From: Trichobilharzia regenti
Taxonomy: Eukaryota; Platyhelminthes; Trematoda; Strigeidida; Schistosomatidae
Assembly (NCBI GenBank): GCA_944472135.2
Contig: OX235265.1
Coordinates: 57,919,112-57,983,111, forward strand
Length of the DNA stretch: 64,000 nt
Reading direction: 5' to 3'
In this document: in pieces, positions 35,401 through 48,400 of the stretch
How the letters are laid out: every line of letters begins with the position of its first letter
Position numbering within the stretch: the first letter of the stretch is position 1
The notes under the pieces: model-generated
What the model saw: only the letters and a program-made list of their open reading frames with translations
What the model was told of the DNA's origin: nothing
Databases searched by the model: none
Translations under genes and position numbers: made by a program

Positions 35401-35570
35401 GTGCGTCGGTGGCACAGTGGTTAGGACTCTCGCCGACCATGCACATGGTCCGGGGTTCGAGCCCGCACCGATGCACATCTAATATCTATGGTCGGCCTGC
35501 TGAAAATTCCATACTTGTACCGAAAATACAGTGTGGAATCAAGCTGTAAATCAAAAAAAATAAAATAAAA
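35401..35570 (+). mobile_element. tRNA-headed SINE, type 2, full copy
   Basis: Starts GTGCGTCGGTGGCACAGTGG with A box TGGCACAGTGG at 35,410-35,420 and B box GGTTCGAGCCC at 35,454-35,464. The body continues TAATATCTATGGTCGGCCTG and ACTTGTACCGAAAATACAG and ends in an A-rich TAAAATAAAAAT tail. Both promoter boxes are close to consensus, so this copy could still be transcribed by RNA polymerase III. Confidence 0.8.
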
Positions 35571-36300
35571 ATTATCCCTTGAAGATCATGATCTAGCAAG
35601 CAGGCTGGTTTTTTTATATCCGTTTCTCGAAAGGCTAGAAGATAGTGAGAAAGGCTGAAGCTTCGAGCTGCGTTACCGATAGCAATTTCCCTTCAACTTC
35701 ATTCAACACATTACTATGTCATTATCAATATGTTAAGAATACTCACTTTCCGTGAAAATTGTTTTGCAAAGTCAACATCATTTAGGGTATCACTGAAAGC
35801 TACGGAGCTTCTTACCACTATTTCGTCCCAGTTTGAGACTCTCCAATAGTACAACCCAACTGGATTGGAAGCCAGAACATTCAGGTTATGAAGCGATCCT
35901 TCTGACCCCTCAGCTACTGGTTTGGACATCATTGATCTGTGGGTCGTGATTTCCGTCAGTTTGCAATATAGTATCATTAATATTGGTCTGTAACAAAATC
36001 CATACTGAAATCAGTCAAAATTGAGACAAAGCCAAGAATTTGAGTATAAATCTCCTGCTCATTATTGGCTACAGGATGGAATTTTTCAAGTGAAAAGTAA
36101 CTGAAACCCATGGATCAATGAGTCTCAACCCAGCGGCTGAATGATCCATAGGTTGCCCTAGTAGTCCTAAGGTCTCAGGTACTATCCTTCATAGTCTTTA
36201 CTTCTGAAGACTTCCAAACAATGATAAAATAACTGTCTGCTGTCCATAATTTCTAATGATTCCCTAAACGATACCAGTTCCCAGGGAAATTTTCATTGAA
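35571..36300. repeat. Hammerhead relic and interspersed repeat copy 3
   Basis: 35,810-35,850 on - carries AGAGTCTCAAACTGGGACGAAAT: a paired stem II (GTCTC with GGGAC) and an intact GAAA, but no CUGANGA box. 35,990-36,270 (+) is a third copy of the unclassified repeat (CTTCCAAACAATGATAAAATAAC, then TCTAATGATTCCCTAAACGAT). The 87-codon - frame at 35,714-35,977 is repeat-derived. Confidence 0.45.
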
Positions 36301-37440
36301 ATAATAATAAGGCATCTGTTATTTATCAGTTATTAATTGAATTTATCAAAATAATTGAATCTCTGTCATCAAAATACAGATTCTGACTGTTGAAATTGGT
36401 TGGATTACTTGTACACTGACTGACGCAGCTGATCAGTTATGGTGATCAATGAGACTAAACTGGACTGATACTAATTTACCTCTCGATCACGTTAGTGGAT
36501 AGTGTAAGTGATTAGAAAGGTAATGAAGCAACTAATCAATTCTTATTAGTAGATATGTGACAGTATATGTATTCCTTAGTTGTGCTTGATTTCGAAACCA
36601 GCAGATTTGTAGGGGACTAATATTAGAGTTCACTAATATTACAAATATGAGAAGTATAATCCAAGTCAATGAAATGTTAAATAACAATATATTACCAAAA
36701 ATGCAGTGACGAGTTATCTCAACAAAAAGGATTACTTGGATATAAAGTTTAAGTCCTTTGCTACAAATTATTTATATAACCCACGGGTACGTTAATTGTT
36801 TGGGTTGCGCCTGCTGTAGCTGCTGGGTTTCGGTTGTAGAAATGTCTTCGGTTGAGAGCAGTAGTCTCCTACAATAAATCCGAAGTATACAACACGGTGT
36901 GAGTTGAGCAAGTAAGCAGAAATAACCAGGGAGAAGGCGAAGTCTCCAACCGCAAAGTGTATTTTCAATTGTGTACGGAAGTTAAGTATATTTCAACAAG
37001 AAGCGTTTTAAACAAAAATTATGTACTATATCTCTAATTTCTACAAATAACCAAAAAGTGTACAATCACATTGTTACGTACTCCATAAAGTAATTAAAAT
37101 TAGAAATTAATTAATTACCACTCATCGGAGAAAGCTACCCTGAAGTCCATCAAATGTCAACAAAGGTGTTATTTCAGGTACCGCTTTTAGCATTTACATT
37201 CCGTGCATACTCAAGTAAATGATGACTAAAAATTATTACAGGCTGAAAATAACAATGCTGGCGCAAATGTGGCAAATTCTGACGAACATTACCAACTGGC
37301 GCTTGTAATTATTTTTATAAATGTATCTGCATTTCTTAGTTGTTTAAGTTAAATTTGTATTCCTCATAGATCAAGTGTTCGATATCTGTTAACATGCCAG
37401 TTCCTAACACAAATGCTTCCACAACTCCTTGAAATTGACA
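36301..37440. other. Nothing recognised
   Basis: A/T-rich single-copy-looking sequence. No open frame above background and no repeat recognised. Confidence 0.45.
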
Positions 37441-37469
37441 AATGATACTTGGTTACAGGGGACTATTAC

Positions 37470-37520
37470 TGGAATCCGCGTTCCGTCCTATCCTGAACCC
37501 GTCATCTGGATGTACGTTCA
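37470..37520 (-). ncRNA. Hammerhead relic (left of an inverted pair)
   Basis: On - it reads GTACATCCAGATGACGGG, then GATAGGACGGAACGCGGATT. The upstream GTACATCCAG and downstream GGATTCC match the schistosome hammerhead repeat; the core (CAGATGACG for CTGATGAG, GGAA for GAAA) is damaged. Confidence 0.45.
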
Positions 37521-37650
37521 TCCGCAGCCAGTGGTGATGTTCCGACTGAGACTTGACCCACCCCACTGACCGAATGAACAACACTTTGGATTTTATAATA
37601 ATAGCTGTTTGATCTGAGTCTCAATGACAAGGCAGTCGCTTACTGGTGAT

Positions 37651-37710
37651 GCAGGTACAATCAGGCAATGAGCCCAAAATACGAAGAAACATGCGTGGAT
37701 TTCACTGCTA
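37651..37710 (+). ncRNA. Hammerhead relic (right of an inverted pair)
   Basis: On + it reads GCAGGTACAATCAGGCAATG, AGCCCAAAATACGAAGAAAC, then ATGCGTGGATTTCACTGCTA. The GTACA-TCAG, CCCAAA, GAAAC and GGATTCCACTGCTAG-like blocks are in hammerhead order; CUGANGA is broken. It faces the 37,470-37,520 copy. Confidence 0.45.
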
Positions 37711-37739
37711 GCCACCAACAGCCAAGTGACATAGTATAT

Positions 37740-39290
37740 GCTCTTGGTTTATGTTTCAAAGATGAATGTGAAATTCCTAAAGAAAGCAAACATTATTAGG
37801 ACAGAACAACCAGTTCGATGATGGTAGTAAACAGCTGTCACATAGAATTGGTACTGGTTGTTGACCCCTCCCCCTGAAACTTTACGGGAGGTTAGAGAAG
37901 TTTCTGTGACAGCTGAGACTCTTTATCAAGAAGTGAGAAATCCTAGGCCATTCTATTTCACCCCATAGACTGAACGGAAACGAGCTTTACTTATAACCTA
38001 AAACTCCTCTGTCAGTCCCTTATAAGGTTGTAAGTATGAACTATTGTACTGTTCGGAACTAGGCTGGATCCAGTATGCATTACTCCGTTGATTTCAAATA
38101 GTTCTTCCATATCTTAGTCATCCTTGATAGGCTGTCGTAAGATTTCGCAACAAGCATACACTTATCATTGTGTTTATCTAACATGCTGGCTAACTTGGTT
38201 AGCGGTAGTAAGAGCCTTGAAGTGATATTTTTTCGTTCTGTACAACTTTGTACTATTCAGTTACCAGTATGTTATCTAGATAAATCCCACGTTTTTTGGT
38301 ACTTATCGGTGATGCGTTTCCCGCAACCGTCCTAGATTCCAACCTCGACGATTAACAATTTCCCCAGTGAAGTTATTATGTCCGAACAGACTGAGTGCAG
38401 AAGTAATTGATATGTGTGAATTGGTCACAAGTTAATATAGTCAGAAGGGTCGCTGATTTCCTAAATTTTGCAATAAGGCTTGCTGATGTAACTTTAAACA
38501 TGCAATAAGAATACTATAGGTCCCCTTAGTCAACAGATTGCAGTGTCATTTCCTTCAGATTACAGCCTGTACTAATCATCTAACTGGTACACTTTAGTGG
38601 ACACGATTCTAACTAAAACACTTTAGTCATATAATTTATTACAGGTGTCTCAAACCTATTCAAAAAAACTATGACCATATAAAGTGCAACATGGCGAGGG
38701 AAAAAACAATTATTTTTGATACAAGCCCGACGTTAGGATATAACCAATGGCCTCTGTGATTCTTGCCGACCTTCTACGAGCCTGCATGTTTGTGAGCAGA
38801 CAAATAAGTCGTATAACGTGGTTTCCAATATTTTACAAGCTAATATCAATCAGTGACAGGAACGGTTTTGAAATTACTTGACCCAGTTTTACTTCATAAT
38901 CGGTTATCTTATAAGCTAAGCTTGTTGTGATTGATCAGGATAGTATCCATCGGATTCTGTCACCACATCCGGTCTGAAACATGCGATAGAGTGTCACATG
39001 ATGCATCGCCTATACTGTTCATTAGTCATAATTGAAATTTTTGAATCGTAAGTGTTACAGCCACTCATACTATTTAGTCTGACAAAACGTTAATCAGGTC
39101 AGCGAAACAGTCAAATGAATGGCGCACAGAAAGTTGGTTATGTGTAAATCGATTATCATATTATTTCAAGAATGAGTGTAGGTTTTCACATGCGTGTTTG
39201 CGTGTGTATGAGGTTTGTGTTGTCAAATTAGTTATGTTTCAATTTTTGTATAAACATGATAACTATAAATAAAAATAAGTGATAAAGTTA
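37740..39290. other. Upstream region of the cathepsin B gene
   Basis: No open frame or known repeat recognised. This 1.5 kb precedes the putative TATA box at 39,295 and would hold distal control elements; none could be identified by eye. Confidence 0.4.
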
Positions 39291-39294
39291 TTAG

Positions 39295-39302
39295 TATAAA
39301 AG
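39295..39302 (+). promoter_or_regulatory. Putative TATA box of the cathepsin B gene
   Basis: TATAAAAG, the best match to a TATA consensus ahead of exon 1, ends 46 nt before the ATG at 39,349. A start site about 30 nt downstream would give a 5' UTR of roughly 20-25 nt. Alternative A/T-rich matches nearby (about 39,249 and 39,264) weaken the call. Confidence 0.4.
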
Positions 39303-39348
39303 CGTTTGAAAATTCCAAATTGTTTATAATCACATTTTGCACGAGATT

Positions 39349-39480
39349 ATGACATCGCACAACTACTTTTGTTCAGTTTTATTCTGTTTAATATTTCTCA
39401 ATTATGAAATTGAGGCTAATCGACACAAGTTTATGCATCAGCCTCTTTCATCGGAATTAATACACTTCATTAACCATGAG
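39349..39480 (+). CDS. CB2: Cathepsin B exon 1: signal peptide and start of propeptide
   Basis: Encodes residues 1-44. The ATG at 39,349 is chosen because the frame upstream has no other ATG (only a TTG at 39,337) and it gives a clear signal peptide, a hydrophobic core VLFCLIFL before Glu/Ala. It ends INHE, in phase 0, at a consensus donor GTAAGT (39,481). Residues [10 protein letters not shown] match the first helix of cathepsin B propeptides. Confidence 0.88.
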
Positions 39481-42400
39481 GTAAGTTGGAAAGTTTTATT
39501 ATTACCATCATTATTTCTATAAGATAATGGTAACAAAAGTCTACATGACTAAGGTATTGGAATCTGAAGACTCTAGCTTATATAACTTTTTCTTAGGGAA
39601 ACCAATATGGATATAACGTCTTAAACTGTATGTACTTTAAAAGAACAAAGGGGGTCTTTGTGAAAAGAATTTCCGAACATACTTCGAAAATATTGTTATT
39701 AGAATGTGCAAGGCTACCTTGCAGCGCTACAGCTCATGTCAACAATTCCAGCACAACTTTTCAGGTGGTGAACAGAAAGTAGTAATAATACATTCTTACG
39801 GTATATTCTAAAACAATATCAGTCCATCGACTGAAACGTAATTTATGTGTGCAGAAAGGTTATATGGTCCACCCTGCATTGCCGTGGTAATTTGCTGTTT
39901 CTTTATTTATCACTTTATCATCTTACCTCTTCAAAGATTATTCATGTTTCAAAGTTTTCCACAATAGATTGTACTATTCTTGTTAGATTCTTTACCGCTC
40001 TGCCATTACTTCACTCCATTGTCATACCATCTACTCACCCCCATATGAAATTCTCTACCAGCCTGAACTCTAATAACAAAAAAACCAGATCCGAATCTTC
40101 AACACTAATGTCAGATTTACAACATGTCACCAAAAGCATTTCTAAGATGCTGCTGCAAACTTGTATCAAAAGTTGTCTTCTCTCGATAATGAAGAACAGA
40201 TGGATAACCAGATAGGAAAATCGAGCGACAAGGAACTCTGGAAGCAGTGGACTAGCCAACAACCTATATCCCAATAAATTTGTAAGGGGTAGTGAAGACA
40301 GATTGGATATACGCTGTGGGAATAATTAAGCACTAACACACGCGGGACAAGTAGTCGGGTTGAACCCAAATAAGAAGCGGCTAATTGGACGCGGGTCCGA
40401 GGGTGAAGTAGAGGAGATCACATAAAGAGAAAATTAAAGCCTGTAGTCAGTCGTCAGGCCGGATGACAGGGATACCAAAGAAACACATGCAATTGGGATT
40501 TGCCGCTGAGGTCCTCTGTTCCATTCTGTCCACTGTAGGTGGACATGCATTTCCAATGAGCACTGGTGTTCCCATATATCGTTTTAAACGCCAAAGAGTT
40601 GTCTACTAGATCATCTGAGCCACGAAAGCCACCTGTGAACTGTAACGAATTAAAAAACATGATTGTAAACCTAGGAAACTATGCAGTCTTTTCACTACTT
40701 ATTCTTGGCTTTCCGTTTTCGCGTATTTCCACAACAGAATCTGTCATCTTTATGATTTGTGAACATCTGTTAGGAATCCCAGTAGTATTTTTGAGCAGTC
40801 TAGATGCAACTGAAGAACTCTGATTACAGTTTACGCCAAGTGATTCCATTTTAAACTAAGAGATCTTATCTTGATATGTTGTCACAGTTAAAGATGACTG
40901 CATTGAACCCTATCTCAATTACTTAAGTTTTTCAAATGCATATGGATATATGACAATACACTAATTCATTTTAACGCATGGAGAATTATTAGTACTGATC
41001 AATACTAGTGAAGAGTGCGTACCTGAACCTTTGGGACAATCTACTCCTACATCAGAGATTCAAGCCTACATTTTCCACTATCATTTCATGTTATTAATGA
41101 CACAGTTAAAGCACCAGAAAATGTATTCGAATTGATTCATACTTCAGCAATAAATTGACAGAAATTTATGAATTGGAGCTGCCAGAATAAATATGCTAGA
41201 ATTCGTCACCAATAAATTCAGAGAGTTGTATACAGAATAAAATGGGATCACATTTTTTCTAAAAATACTCCCTATCAGTTGCAAATAGCCTGGAAATTTT
41301 TCATTCCTTTACACTTTTAGTGGAACACAGGGCTTCAAGCTAGAACTTTGAAGTTTCAGTAGCAGTAGTGTTTATTTTTACGGGATGCGGTTTCTATCCA
41401 CATGCCCAACCTTCCCTCTTTATCTGTCTTATTACTGGCTTAAAAAGGTAAAGGAGTGTGTCGGCCGGGGATCGAACTCCGAACCACCTGAAAGGTTGTT
41501 GAGCATTCTACCACTGTGCCACCGATGCACTTAGCCCGAGATTACATAGGATTGAATTTGTAATTGGCAAATGACACGGTCAGACTACAATTTTTGAACT
41601 GCTTCCTACTAATAGTGTCACATCTCTCTCTAGAAGTGTGCAATTTACTAGTGGTGAGTGCAGTTACATGCGTATTACCAGTTCGCTCAAGCAGCTAGAC
41701 AGAATTAGGGTGGTTCGATCTTATTTCGTTCCCTGAGCGGAGTTTATTCGGGTACTATCGTGATGAGATAGCCCTCAAATAAGTTAAACGGTTGTATGGT
41801 GTTTAGATTACTTGCATTTGATTAGCAAACACTTTTTAAAATAAAAGAGAAGATTTGCAGCTCAGTTGGATGATTTGCAATTAGCCGTATTGTCTGGGCT
41901 GATTGGTTTAATCGCGAAGCTTTAGTGGTCTTTCTGGACGACATCCTCAGCGCAAGTTTTAGCATAAAATGAATTGATTTAAATTCTACATGAATGATGA
42001 ATGGTAACAATCTTCGTTATTGGTAGTCGATTTACATCTGTATTGATCTAAGTAGTTTCCAAAAAAACTCAAATCAATCAATGGCTTAAAATTCGTTGTG
42101 AGTATTGAATTCGAAAACAACATTCATGAAACGCTGGAAAAGAATGAGTTAAAATGAGATGGGCAAAAAGAGATTTAAAAAGCAGAGTTAGGATTAGTAT
42201 TTACCAGATAACTGAGACGAGCTATAGCGCAGTGGTAATCTTTGTGACTAAAACACTAGATCCCCTAGTTTTCAGATACGTCTTATTAACGAATGCTAAT
42301 AATTATGAAGAAGCTTATATTAAAGGCTTTCTACGATCACCTCTTATCCCATAAACTAAAGATAATTACATGTCAGATTGGAAAAATAATGCAACAGTAG

Positions 42401-45400
42401 GTCCAAATTATAAGTCAGAGGTTATATTCCGAATGAAGACTGACAATTAAGCTGTCTAACTTCAGTATCTTTTGTGCAACATGCCTTTAATCCATTCTTC
42501 AAGTCATTGTTTCAATTAACCAGGTTAAAATGAAAACTAGTGGAAACAAATGGAAGCTCAACTTTGTGCTATTTATTCCAGCCTTTATAGTATTTTTGGT
42601 TCATAAAGCGCCTCAACACATATACAAGCGGCAAAAGATAAGTACACTGTTCAATTTTCGACTACTACTTTAGGTATGTTTGTAAGACATGGTCCTCGAA
42701 AATACTCAACACATCAAAATCATAAATGTGTTGATTGAATCGTTATTCATTTCATCTTGAATAATTGATTAGGTGTGGATGACTAATGCTAGTTCTACAG
42801 TTAACTGCGTTAATATATGCGAACCAAATCAATGAACCTCATTTTAGCAATATGATTTAAAAAGGCACTAAAGAAATTTAGTGACGGTTTTTCTAGGAAG
42901 ATAAAGTGCGTACAAGTAAACTAAGCATTGAATTATACCTTTGTCTACATTTCTATATATTATCCTGTTTTATTTTATTTTCAATAAGGCTAATACAACC
43001 TGGAAAGCTGCACCAAGTCCTCGATTCAAAAGTGTATCAGATATTCGTAGAATGTTAGGTGCACTGCCAGATCCAAATGGTGGACATCTGCCCACATTAT
43101 GCACTGGTTACACACCTAGCCTTGATGAATTGCCGAAAGAATTTGATGCAAGAAAATATTGGCCTCATTGTCCTTCAATATCTGAAATACGTGATCAGTC
43201 ATCATGTGGTTCTTGTTGGGTAAGTGATGTTTTTTAAAACAATCTTTTCTTTATTTCCATGACATGCAACAATTTCTTTATGAGCTTTACTTATCAAACT
43301 AGGTAGCATAACCAATGTAACACTAACTAGTTAGTAGACTTAACCAATGCCTACTTATGAGTGTGGTCATTAAATGTAAGAGACTCACTGTCCCGATGGT
43401 TGGAGGTAATCGATAGGAATCGCTGAATTTAGGTTTTGTGATAAGTGACACTCGTCAGCAAGGTATCTCTATGACCCTTTTCATCCCATTTTGAATTCAT
43501 AGATGTTTACCTCCCGTGACAATGAGTCTTATACACCCATAAATGTCTACTCCTGAGCATTTAATGAATGTATATTTTCAATTTGAATCAGTGTATAGGG
43601 CCACAAGGCGAAATGGATTTCACCGAATGGATAAATCAAAAACCAGATAGACTTAATCTCAATGCTGGTCGGGAAAGTGGAAACACAGAGTCCAGAAGGG
43701 GAGCAGATGTGGGCTCAGACCATCACCTAATTCAAGGAACATTGAAGGTCAAGCTGGAAGTCTTCAAAATAGCTGGAGACAGACCCCAGGTCAAAAACTG
43801 AAACACCAAACTACAAAAGATACCTTCACTGCAACTATCACAGAAAAGTGGGAGACACTACACAGCATCACCGAGGAATCCTGAGTGGAAGGACATTTGA
43901 ACTTCCTGAAGGTGGTGTTCAAGGAGGCGTGTAACACCGTTTTTTGGAATAAAGAAGAGATATGACAAAGAATAACTCTGAATGGAGACTTGGAAGCTAA
44001 TAGAAGAGAAAAGGATGGTGAAACAGAAGATGACCGAATACAAAAGTGGACAAGAGAAAGAAAAGCTGAGTTCAATGTACACCACACTGAATAAGGAAGT
44101 GAAGAAGAGTGCCAGGAAAGACAAAAGACAGCAGCACCAGATGGAATTCCCCCGAAGCACTGAAAACGGACCCAGAGACTGTGGTAGATGTGCTCACGCC
44201 ATTCCTGCAAAAGCTTGGAGGAAAGGAAAGGAGGCTACCTGCTGACTGAAGGAAAGGCTACCTTGTCAAGCTACCAAAGGAAGGCGAATCAGGCCTCTGC
44301 AAGAACTGGCATGGAATAATGTTGTTGTAAGTAAAATAGGCAAAATACTAAGTCGTGTCATTCTGGAGAGAATAAAAGATGCGCTGAATGCAGAACTCCA
44401 CTCCTCACCGAAACAAGCTGGCAAATTATTTGCTGATCAAATTGCAACTCTAGGCATCGTCGTCGAGTAAGGCATGGCAGAGCAGTCCAAACTCTACCTC
44501 AACTTCACCGACTTCGAAAAAGCCTTCGAAAGACAGCGCTGACCGAGACGTAATTTGGAAACTGCCTCAACACTACGGAGTGCAGTATCCAAGTCTTTAT
44601 CAACCTCATTACACAGTTTGCGATATGAAAGTCCCATGTGTGAGGTGATCCCCAACGGGAAACTCACTCAGAGGGGGGTCTGAAGTGAATACAGGAATAA
44701 GACAGGGTTGTCTAATATCACCGATAATATTCCTAATCGTGGTGGATTGGATTATGCGTCAGACTGTGGGAAGCGAGGAGAGAGGAATATACTAGACTGA
44801 TAAGAAGACTCTAGAAGATGTGGACTTCGAGGATGATTTATGTCTAATTTCATACAGTAAGGATGACTTGTAGACGGGAATGAAGTTGGGAGAAGAAGAA
44901 GAAGCGAAAACGGGACTACAAATGAACATAGAGAAGACGGAGGTGGTGAAAATAACCAGTCAACAACCAACACCAATAACTATCAACGAGAGAAACTTGA
45001 AAGAGGTCACTTCCTTAACTTATCTAGAAGCATCGTTCCAACGATAGGCGGAACGGATGAAGATGTCAAAACCAGGATCGGAAAGACAAGACAGACCTTC
45101 ATCACTCTAAAATCAGTTTGGAAATTGTCTGCAGTCAGTATAAAGAACAAATTTTGGGTTTTCAACACAAATGTTAAATCAATCAGTGTTTCTTTTTGGT
45201 CAGAAACTTGTCGTGCGCGTCACGAAAACATTTCCAGCAAGGTGTGAACTTTTATCAATATCTGCCTTTGTTCTATACTGAAGATAAAATGGCCAACCAG
45301 AAAGAATTAGCAACAAGAAACTCTGGGAACTAACCAACCAACAACCTACTGATCAACTTATCTGTAGAAGAAGATGGGATGGAGATGAAGAGACCTTTGG

Positions 45401-48400
45401 GTGACATCGTGTGCTAGAGCCTCGAATGGGAAGCAACAGTTTGGCACTCCGAGAGTGATGTGGAGATCAAAAACAATGGGCAGTCGTAGGGTCAGCTAAA
45501 GAGTACCTCGTAAGATAGAACAAAACGGAGGTGTTCTGTGAAGCCCTATGTTCCTCTCGGAGCCCAAGCAGACAATAATAATATGTACAGGGTTGTAATG
45601 GTAATTGCATATCTGACTGGTTGCCTTGAGTAGTTATGTCATCAAGGAGCGATTTGTGACAATAAAGATGATAGAGAGTGGTATTATTATACAGACAAAT
45701 ATTCAGACAGCCGTAGCAGATAAAGGCTTAAAAGATAAGTGGTTAGAATGAGTAGTGGTGGATAGTAAGGGAGAGAAATAAACGAAGTATGAATCAAGAA
45801 GTAAGAAGACTATGGAAGAGTTACTCAGATAGAGATTAAAAGTATATAAGTGGTGGTGCTTTCATCTATTGGTTAGGTCTTAATTTGCCAAGGGATAGAT
45901 AATGACTGTATGAATATCAGTCACCTTAGTTATATGCAGTAGACAGATACGCAGTCTGTTGGACAGATTTGATAGAATTCAACCAATCACTATGATCGCT
46001 TTCCTTTTCTCCACTGAGTGGCTACTACCAAATAAATGTGTCAAAACTGGGCTTAGGATGGTTTTTACGTGTTGTCCACCAGATCATGATGGAAGATGTC
46101 CAGTGTTATGTTACCTAAGCTGTCTTCTTGTAATACACTCAGCACAACTGCATCTTAGGCAGTAGTTGAAGTGATAAATACACATATGTGCTACAAAAAT
46201 ATCTAGCTAATTTGAAACTCGCAACACCACCAGACGTAACTCTTCCCGGTATATTAGGAATAAATGTAGAAAAAAAATAAACCAAGGGACTTAATCAGAG
46301 CTTTTACAATGAATGGTTTTCAAAACAATTTGGTTAGCTGGTTATTTTCCGAATTTAATAAGGTTTCCTTTTTATATTCTCAACTATAGGCTAGTATGTA
46401 TTTGTCTACGAGTAGGCTTATTTTAGGAACGAAAATTCCGTGTACATCATGTTCACTTAGATTTTCTATTTTTATTACTGAAATTTTAGTATGTTTGTAA
46501 TTTGAGGCACACACATATTCTAATAAAAAACTGTCGATGAGTCTACCTAGAATAGCTTCGGATCGGTAGACTGCTTAGTAGTGTATACTTGATGATGTTT
46601 GAAGGTGAAATGAAGATTTAGTTCATGGATATGAATTTTGACACGACGCCATTTGGACTACGTACTGACTTATCACTCTAGTAGCTGGGCTATGATGAAA
46701 TGTAGTTATGGAGAGATGATAACGTGATGAGCATATCAGTATGACATTGACTCCTCAAAAGTACGGGATGAAAAAATATCTTACTTCTTAATTAAGCATG
46801 AGTCATGCAACCAGTTTACTTGCCAGTAATTAATCCTTTCAAATTCATTTGTCCAATGACAATTTAACACACTCATTAAAGTCCTACAGGATGTCGGTGG
46901 TCGTTCAATAACTTATCCATAATCGTTCTGAACTCACCGGTAGTCAATATCTGCAGAGGCATCATTTCGCTCTGGCGCGAAAATACACCGATGACGGGTG
47001 ACAGTAGACACGCGAACCTAGATCTTGTTAATCCTTTTCAAGCGTTAAACATCAGTTCAATGTACTATATGTCAATGACGAGTATTTCAGATTTGTGACC
47101 AAATTACATCTTTTATATGTAAGCACATGGGCAAGCTTAAAAATAACATGATACTTTTTACGCCTTATTGACCTTTAGTTTAAGAGGAATTCATTCAATG
47201 GAAAATAAGAAATCACGTTTTCCAGCAGGTGGATGCCTTAATATCACTATTATCATACTCTAATAGGGTTGCATGCATACAAAATTTCTGAAATACGCTT
47301 TTGTAATACATTCATTTAATGCATTTCTCTGTAATATTTTTGTTACTTAATATGCTACTAACCAAACAATAAGTAGTTGAGCATGGAGGTGAAAAAATGA
47401 CAGGAGTGAGAAAATTATGATTTTAGAATGTTAACCAATAGCTCCAGACATTCCATTTTCTAAGGCTTTTCTATACGTCTAACAGTCGAAAATACAGTTT
47501 AAACAGAAGATGAGTTTATGCATTAAATCTTATCAATCTTGACGAACCTCATATACTGTATAATTGCATAGTTTAAGCGTTGAAGCATAGAAAATTTCGG
47601 TAATTTAAAGCATATAAAGAATTCAGTTTGATTTGTTAATACCCAGTGTCTACTGTCTGATCTGCATAAGGTAGGCGAGATTTCAAATTAAAATTAGGTG
47701 ACCGCGGGCAACTGACAAGAAGCCATGGACATAGGTTTCGTGCTTTTTCGCACTCGCCACTACGGCATGTATGCAACTTTGAATAAACTGATGTCCCCCC
47801 ACGAGCATTGTCCGGATTCATTTGCTGCTTATCACACTCTTTCAAACCTACCCTGCTTTACTAGCTAGTAGTGAATCTGGTACCGAAAGAAGATTCGGAC
47901 TGAGTCTAACAAACCCTACGTATAAATACAACATTACTTCTGCTGAAATTTCAAAACTTGGAGGAATATATGTCGCTCTCGGGACGAAAAGAACGAATAA
48001 GAAATTCATCAAAAATTCTTATTTCCAAGGCTGCCTGCTATCACTAATGACATTCTTGATTTTGGTGGACCGTACTATGCAAAACATCATGGGAAGCGAC
48101 AACACGGGAATACGATGGAAGGATAAGAAGAGTCTAGGATATCTGGACTTCGTGGATGATTTATGTCGAGAGTCACATAAACTCGAAGGTCTAAAGGTGA
48201 AAACCACCTTGCTGAAAGAGGAGGCAAGGAAAACAGGACTTCAGGTGGACATATGGATGGTTTTAGTGAAGATAACCAACCAACAACAGCAAGCATCAAT
48301 AGCCAACAGCGGGGGAAATTTGAAGGAACTCACTTCTTCCACTTGTCTAAGCAGCTTTGCTTCAGCAGCATGCTCAAAATATGAGGATAGAAAAGCCAGC

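Larger units (their letters stand above)
39481..42988 (+). other. CB2: Intron 1 of the cathepsin B gene
   Basis: 3.5 kb, GT-AG. Contains an RTE 3' end (about 39,990-40,530) and a type 1 SINE (41,299-41,530, antisense). The rest holds small accidental frames only. Confidence 0.85.

Noticed and set aside
42941..42988. Alternative cathepsin B start at 42,941
   Set aside because: The codon is TTG, the added residues are intronic polypyrimidine, and exon 1 at 39,349 supplies a proper signal peptide and propeptide helix with matching phase.
45959..46165. 68-codon frame in intron 2 as a nested gene
   Set aside because: No domain, no homologous copy in the window and ordinary length for chance in A/T-rich DNA.
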